From NCBI RefSeq assembly GCF_015352985.1, contig NZ_JACYXF010000015.1:61515-125514 (forward strand): a DNA stretch of 64,000 nt, in the 5' to 3' direction. A program made the translations under genes and the position numbers. Below are positions 62,200 through 64,000 of the stretch, piece after piece. This stretch comes from Noviherbaspirillum malthae. Lineage in GTDB: Bacteria > Pseudomonadota > Gammaproteobacteria > Burkholderiales > Burkholderiaceae_D. Every line of letters starts with the position of its first letter. Within the stretch, counting starts at the first letter, position 1. The notes below the pieces were generated by a model that made no database searches, was not told the origin of the DNA, and saw only the letters and a list, made by a program, of their open reading frames with translations.

Positions 62200-63862
62200 T
62201 GTTGGCCCCAAGTTCAAATGTCGTGGCGCCAACCAAATAGAAATGTCGTGGTTTTGACCTGTTTTCGCTGATTTCAGCCTGTTTTTGAGGTTTTAACAAT
62301 CACGCAGCCGCGACAGCGGAATGCCCGAGCATAGAAACGGCTCGTCTATCGATTGTTAAGGTGTTAATGCCACCTGCGCCACTGCATCAGCTAGGTCCTG
62401 CTCATTAAGCGCCCGCTGCGCCTTGGTTGCCGCTTCCGGGCGTTTTTTCACCGGCGGTAGCCCCCGGTTGGTCCTCGCTGGTTTGCCCAGTCCATGGCGA
62501 CTGTCGCGCTGCTGTTGCAGGACTTGGGCAATCTGCAAGGTATGTCCAAGTCGCTTGTTCTCCACGATGGCACCCTGACGAATTTCTGGCAGGCGGTCAT
62601 AGGTCGTGTAGGGCAGGGAAGCCGCGCCAGCCCTTAGCTCAATGCGTCCGTCCGGGTACTCATAGACATCAATATACTTGCCGATGAACTGGCGGCTCAA
62701 CGGTGTATCGCCAATGAGATAGATTACCTTGTCATATTGAAGCGTCAGCACATGCGATATTCTGCGCTTGACCCGATACGTAAAGATCAGCTCCAGATCC
62801 TCGTCCTGGCGTACAGAGCGATGTGCATTCCAATCATCGCGTGGCGGCTTGGCAAAGCGCCGATTGTAGTCAGCAATGAAGCAGGGCATATAGGCATTGG
62901 CAGCTGCCATGGTGGAGATCCCCTGTAGTCGCAGTTCCTTGACCAACCGGTCCTGTAGTGTGAGATTGGCTCGTTCAACGCGTCCTTTTGCTTGACTACT
63001 ATTTGCGCAAATTCTCTCAATATTGAGCTCGTATAGCACCCGTCCAAACTGCGTATATCCATCGCCAGCCTGAGGCTGCTTGCAGTTGACGCGGAATACG
63101 GAAGCCTTGTCGCTGTAAAACGCTTGTGGCTTGCCATGCTGTTCGAGATAGGCCCGCGTAGCTTCGAAATAACTGAACGTTGACTCGCTGTACGTAAAAT
63201 GCAGATGCATCAGCCGGCTGGTGGCGTCGTCAATATAGACCAGGAGCGTGCAGGCCGGTCCCCGATCTTCAAACCAATGATGATCACTACCGTCGATCTG
63301 GATCAGTTCGCCGACGCAATGCCGGCGGTTACGGGGTTGGTAGATCTTCGGAGATCGCAGCTGTCGGGGAATCCAGAGCCCGGCTTCGATCATCAGTTGG
63401 CGCACCGTCTCTGTGCCAATCTGGATGCCATGACATTCATAAAGCTTCTCACAAGCCAGCGTTGGACCGAAGTCGGCATACCGCTGCCGGATGATCGTCA
63501 ACGCCTGTGCAGCCAAGCCAGGCGGCAACTGATGATTGCTTGCACGGCCGCGCTTACCAGACACCAGTCCGGTGGCGCCTTGTGTCTGATAGCGCTTGAC
63601 CAGCCGTTGAATCTGCCGTGTCGTCAAGTTCAGTCGAAGGCCTGCCTGACCCGGCTTAAGATTGCCATCGACTACCGCTTGAATGATCTTAAGGCGGTCG
63701 AACTCCTGCATGCTCATGGTAATGGTCCCAGTCGTGGCCATGAAAGCCTCCCAGCAAAGAGATTCCCATAGCATTCATGAACTTCCGGCTTCCCGTATTT
63801 CCAAATAGCAAACACGACATTTCTATTTGGGGGAAACCGGACATCTCTATTTGGGACCTACA
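62200..63862 (-). mobile_element. ISNCY/IS1202-like insertion sequence, complete
   Basis: A 1663-bp element with ends TGTTGGCCCCAAG at 62200 and, inward from 63862, TGTAGGTCCCAAATAG; a 5-bp duplication TTCTT flanks it (62195-62199 and 63863-63867). Both ends carry further subterminal copies of AAATAGAAATGTCGTG-type motifs. It contains one intact transposase gene. Confidence 0.88.
62356..63741 (-). CDS. ISNCY/IS1202-like transposase, intact
   Basis: A 461-residue protein from the ATG at 63741 with GGGAGG upstream. N-terminal HTH (LTTRQIQRLVKRYQTQGATG) then a DDE rve-type domain: ELIQIDGSDHHWF (first Asp), KPQAFYSDKASVF (second Asp), SSQAKGRVERANLTLQDRLV (Glu). The C-terminal part (YDKVIYLIGDTPLSRQFIGK, ending NEQDLADAVAQVALTP) matches the remnant in the adjacent element. 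All catalytic residues appear present. Confidence 0.9.
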   Translation of the reverse strand: MATTGTITMSMQEFDRLKIIQAVVDGNLKPGQAGLRLNLTTRQIQRLVKRYQTQGATGLVSGKRGRASNHQLPPGLAAQALTIIRQRYADFGPTLACEKLYECHGIQIGTETVRQLMIEAGLWIPRQLRSPKIYQPRNRRHCVGELIQIDGSDHHWFEDRGPACTLLVYIDDATSRLMHLHFTYSESTFSYFEATRAYLEQHGKPQAFYSDKASVFRVNCKQPQAGDGYTQFGRVLYELNIERICANSSQAKGRVERANLTLQDRLVKELRLQGISTMAAANAYMPCFIADYNRRFAKPPRDDWNAHRSVRQDEDLELIFTYRVKRRISHVLTLQYDKVIYLIGDTPLSRQFIGKYIDVYEYPDGRIELRAGAASLPYTTYDRLPEIRQGAIVENKRLGHTLQIAQVLQQQRDSRHGLGKPARTNRGLPPVKKRPEAATKAQRALNEQDLADAVAQVALTP

Positions 63863-63953
63863 TTCTTCCGCAGTAATCTTGGTAGTTTCGGATTGATGTT
63901 GCGTAGGTTTTGGTTGTGAAGTTCTTTATTTTTCAATGGGAACGGCGGGCGAG

Positions 63954-63962
63954 TTATCCACA
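63954..63962 (+). promoter_or_regulatory. Consensus DnaA box
   Basis: TTATCCACA matches the DnaA-box consensus exactly, in an AT-richer stretch running to the window end. One box does not prove an origin, but it could be the edge of a plasmid or phage replication region beyond 64000. Confidence 0.35.
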
Positions 63963-64000
63963 GGATATCCTCATTTTAAAGATTTGCTGTTGCGTCCCTT

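Noticed and set aside
1..64000. CRISPR arrays, tRNA or rRNA genes
   Set aside because: I looked for regularly spaced repeats, T-arm GGTTCGA-type signals and rRNA-like conserved blocks and found none that hold up.

Overview
The window looks like a chromosomal or megaplasmid segment of a betaproteobacterium. The gene families and the bcsD/bcsP/bcsQ-type cellulose locus fit Burkholderiales, most likely Oxalobacteraceae (Massilia/Duganella/Herbaspirillum-like). This is inferred from protein families only; no rRNA or other taxonomic marker is present. The central 28 kb is compact and GC-rich with overlapping genes. Both flanks are accessory DNA: decayed insertion sequences, a toxin-antitoxin pair, small orphan genes and long stretches without a supportable gene.

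Left flank (1-15.2 kb): a small helix-turn-helix (HTH) protein; a HigA-like regulator directly followed by a protein made of six ~75-residue repeats; a secreted CBM6 protein; a graveyard of IS3, IS30 and IS66 fragments; a YcgR-type PilZ protein; a cold-shock protein; a membrane diguanylate cyclase with GGEEF and RxxD sites; and an IS630-family element with terminal repeats and a TA target duplication.

Centre (15.3-43.9 kb): one large exopolysaccharide locus mixing three pathways normally found apart. Unit A (43.2 to 31.9 kb, minus strand, mostly overlapping genes) is cellulose-like: bcsD, bcsP, bcsQ, a bcsA-like gene, bcsB, a bcsC-like TPR gene without a porin barrel, a small TPR gene, a second bcsQ, and a GH18-like hydrolase. 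Unit B (31.6 to 24.3 kb, minus) is bcsE plus a PgaA-like TPR-porin, a PgaC/HasA-type family-2 glycosyltransferase, a small membrane protein and a membrane-anchored NodB-like deacetylase. Unit C (22.0 to 15.3 kb, minus) is a deacetylase-like lipoprotein that has lost its metal ligands, then algF, algX/algJ-type, algI and algJ genes for O-acetylation. A second TPR-porin is transcribed divergently from unit C. The BcsA-like protein has lost most catalytic residues, whereas the unit B glycosyltransferase keeps all of them. I therefore infer that unit B makes the polymer, probably an amino-sugar polymer that is partly deacetylated and O-acetylated, and that the Bcs proteins act as scaffold, export and c-di-GMP control parts. 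An HTH gene diverges from bcsD across a promoter carrying a perfect inverted repeat.

Right flank (43.9-64 kb): an IS3 remnant, a DinB-type polymerase, a flavin-dependent oxidoreductase, an IS5-family element abutting a 5'-truncated tatA, two coiled-coil proteins, an Xre/RES toxin-antitoxin pair, a run of small phage- or plasmid-like genes with an LPD7-type fragment, and two adjacent related insertion sequences (one an internal-deletion derivative), each with its own 5-bp target duplication. A consensus DnaA box lies near the right edge. I saw no tRNA, rRNA or CRISPR array.
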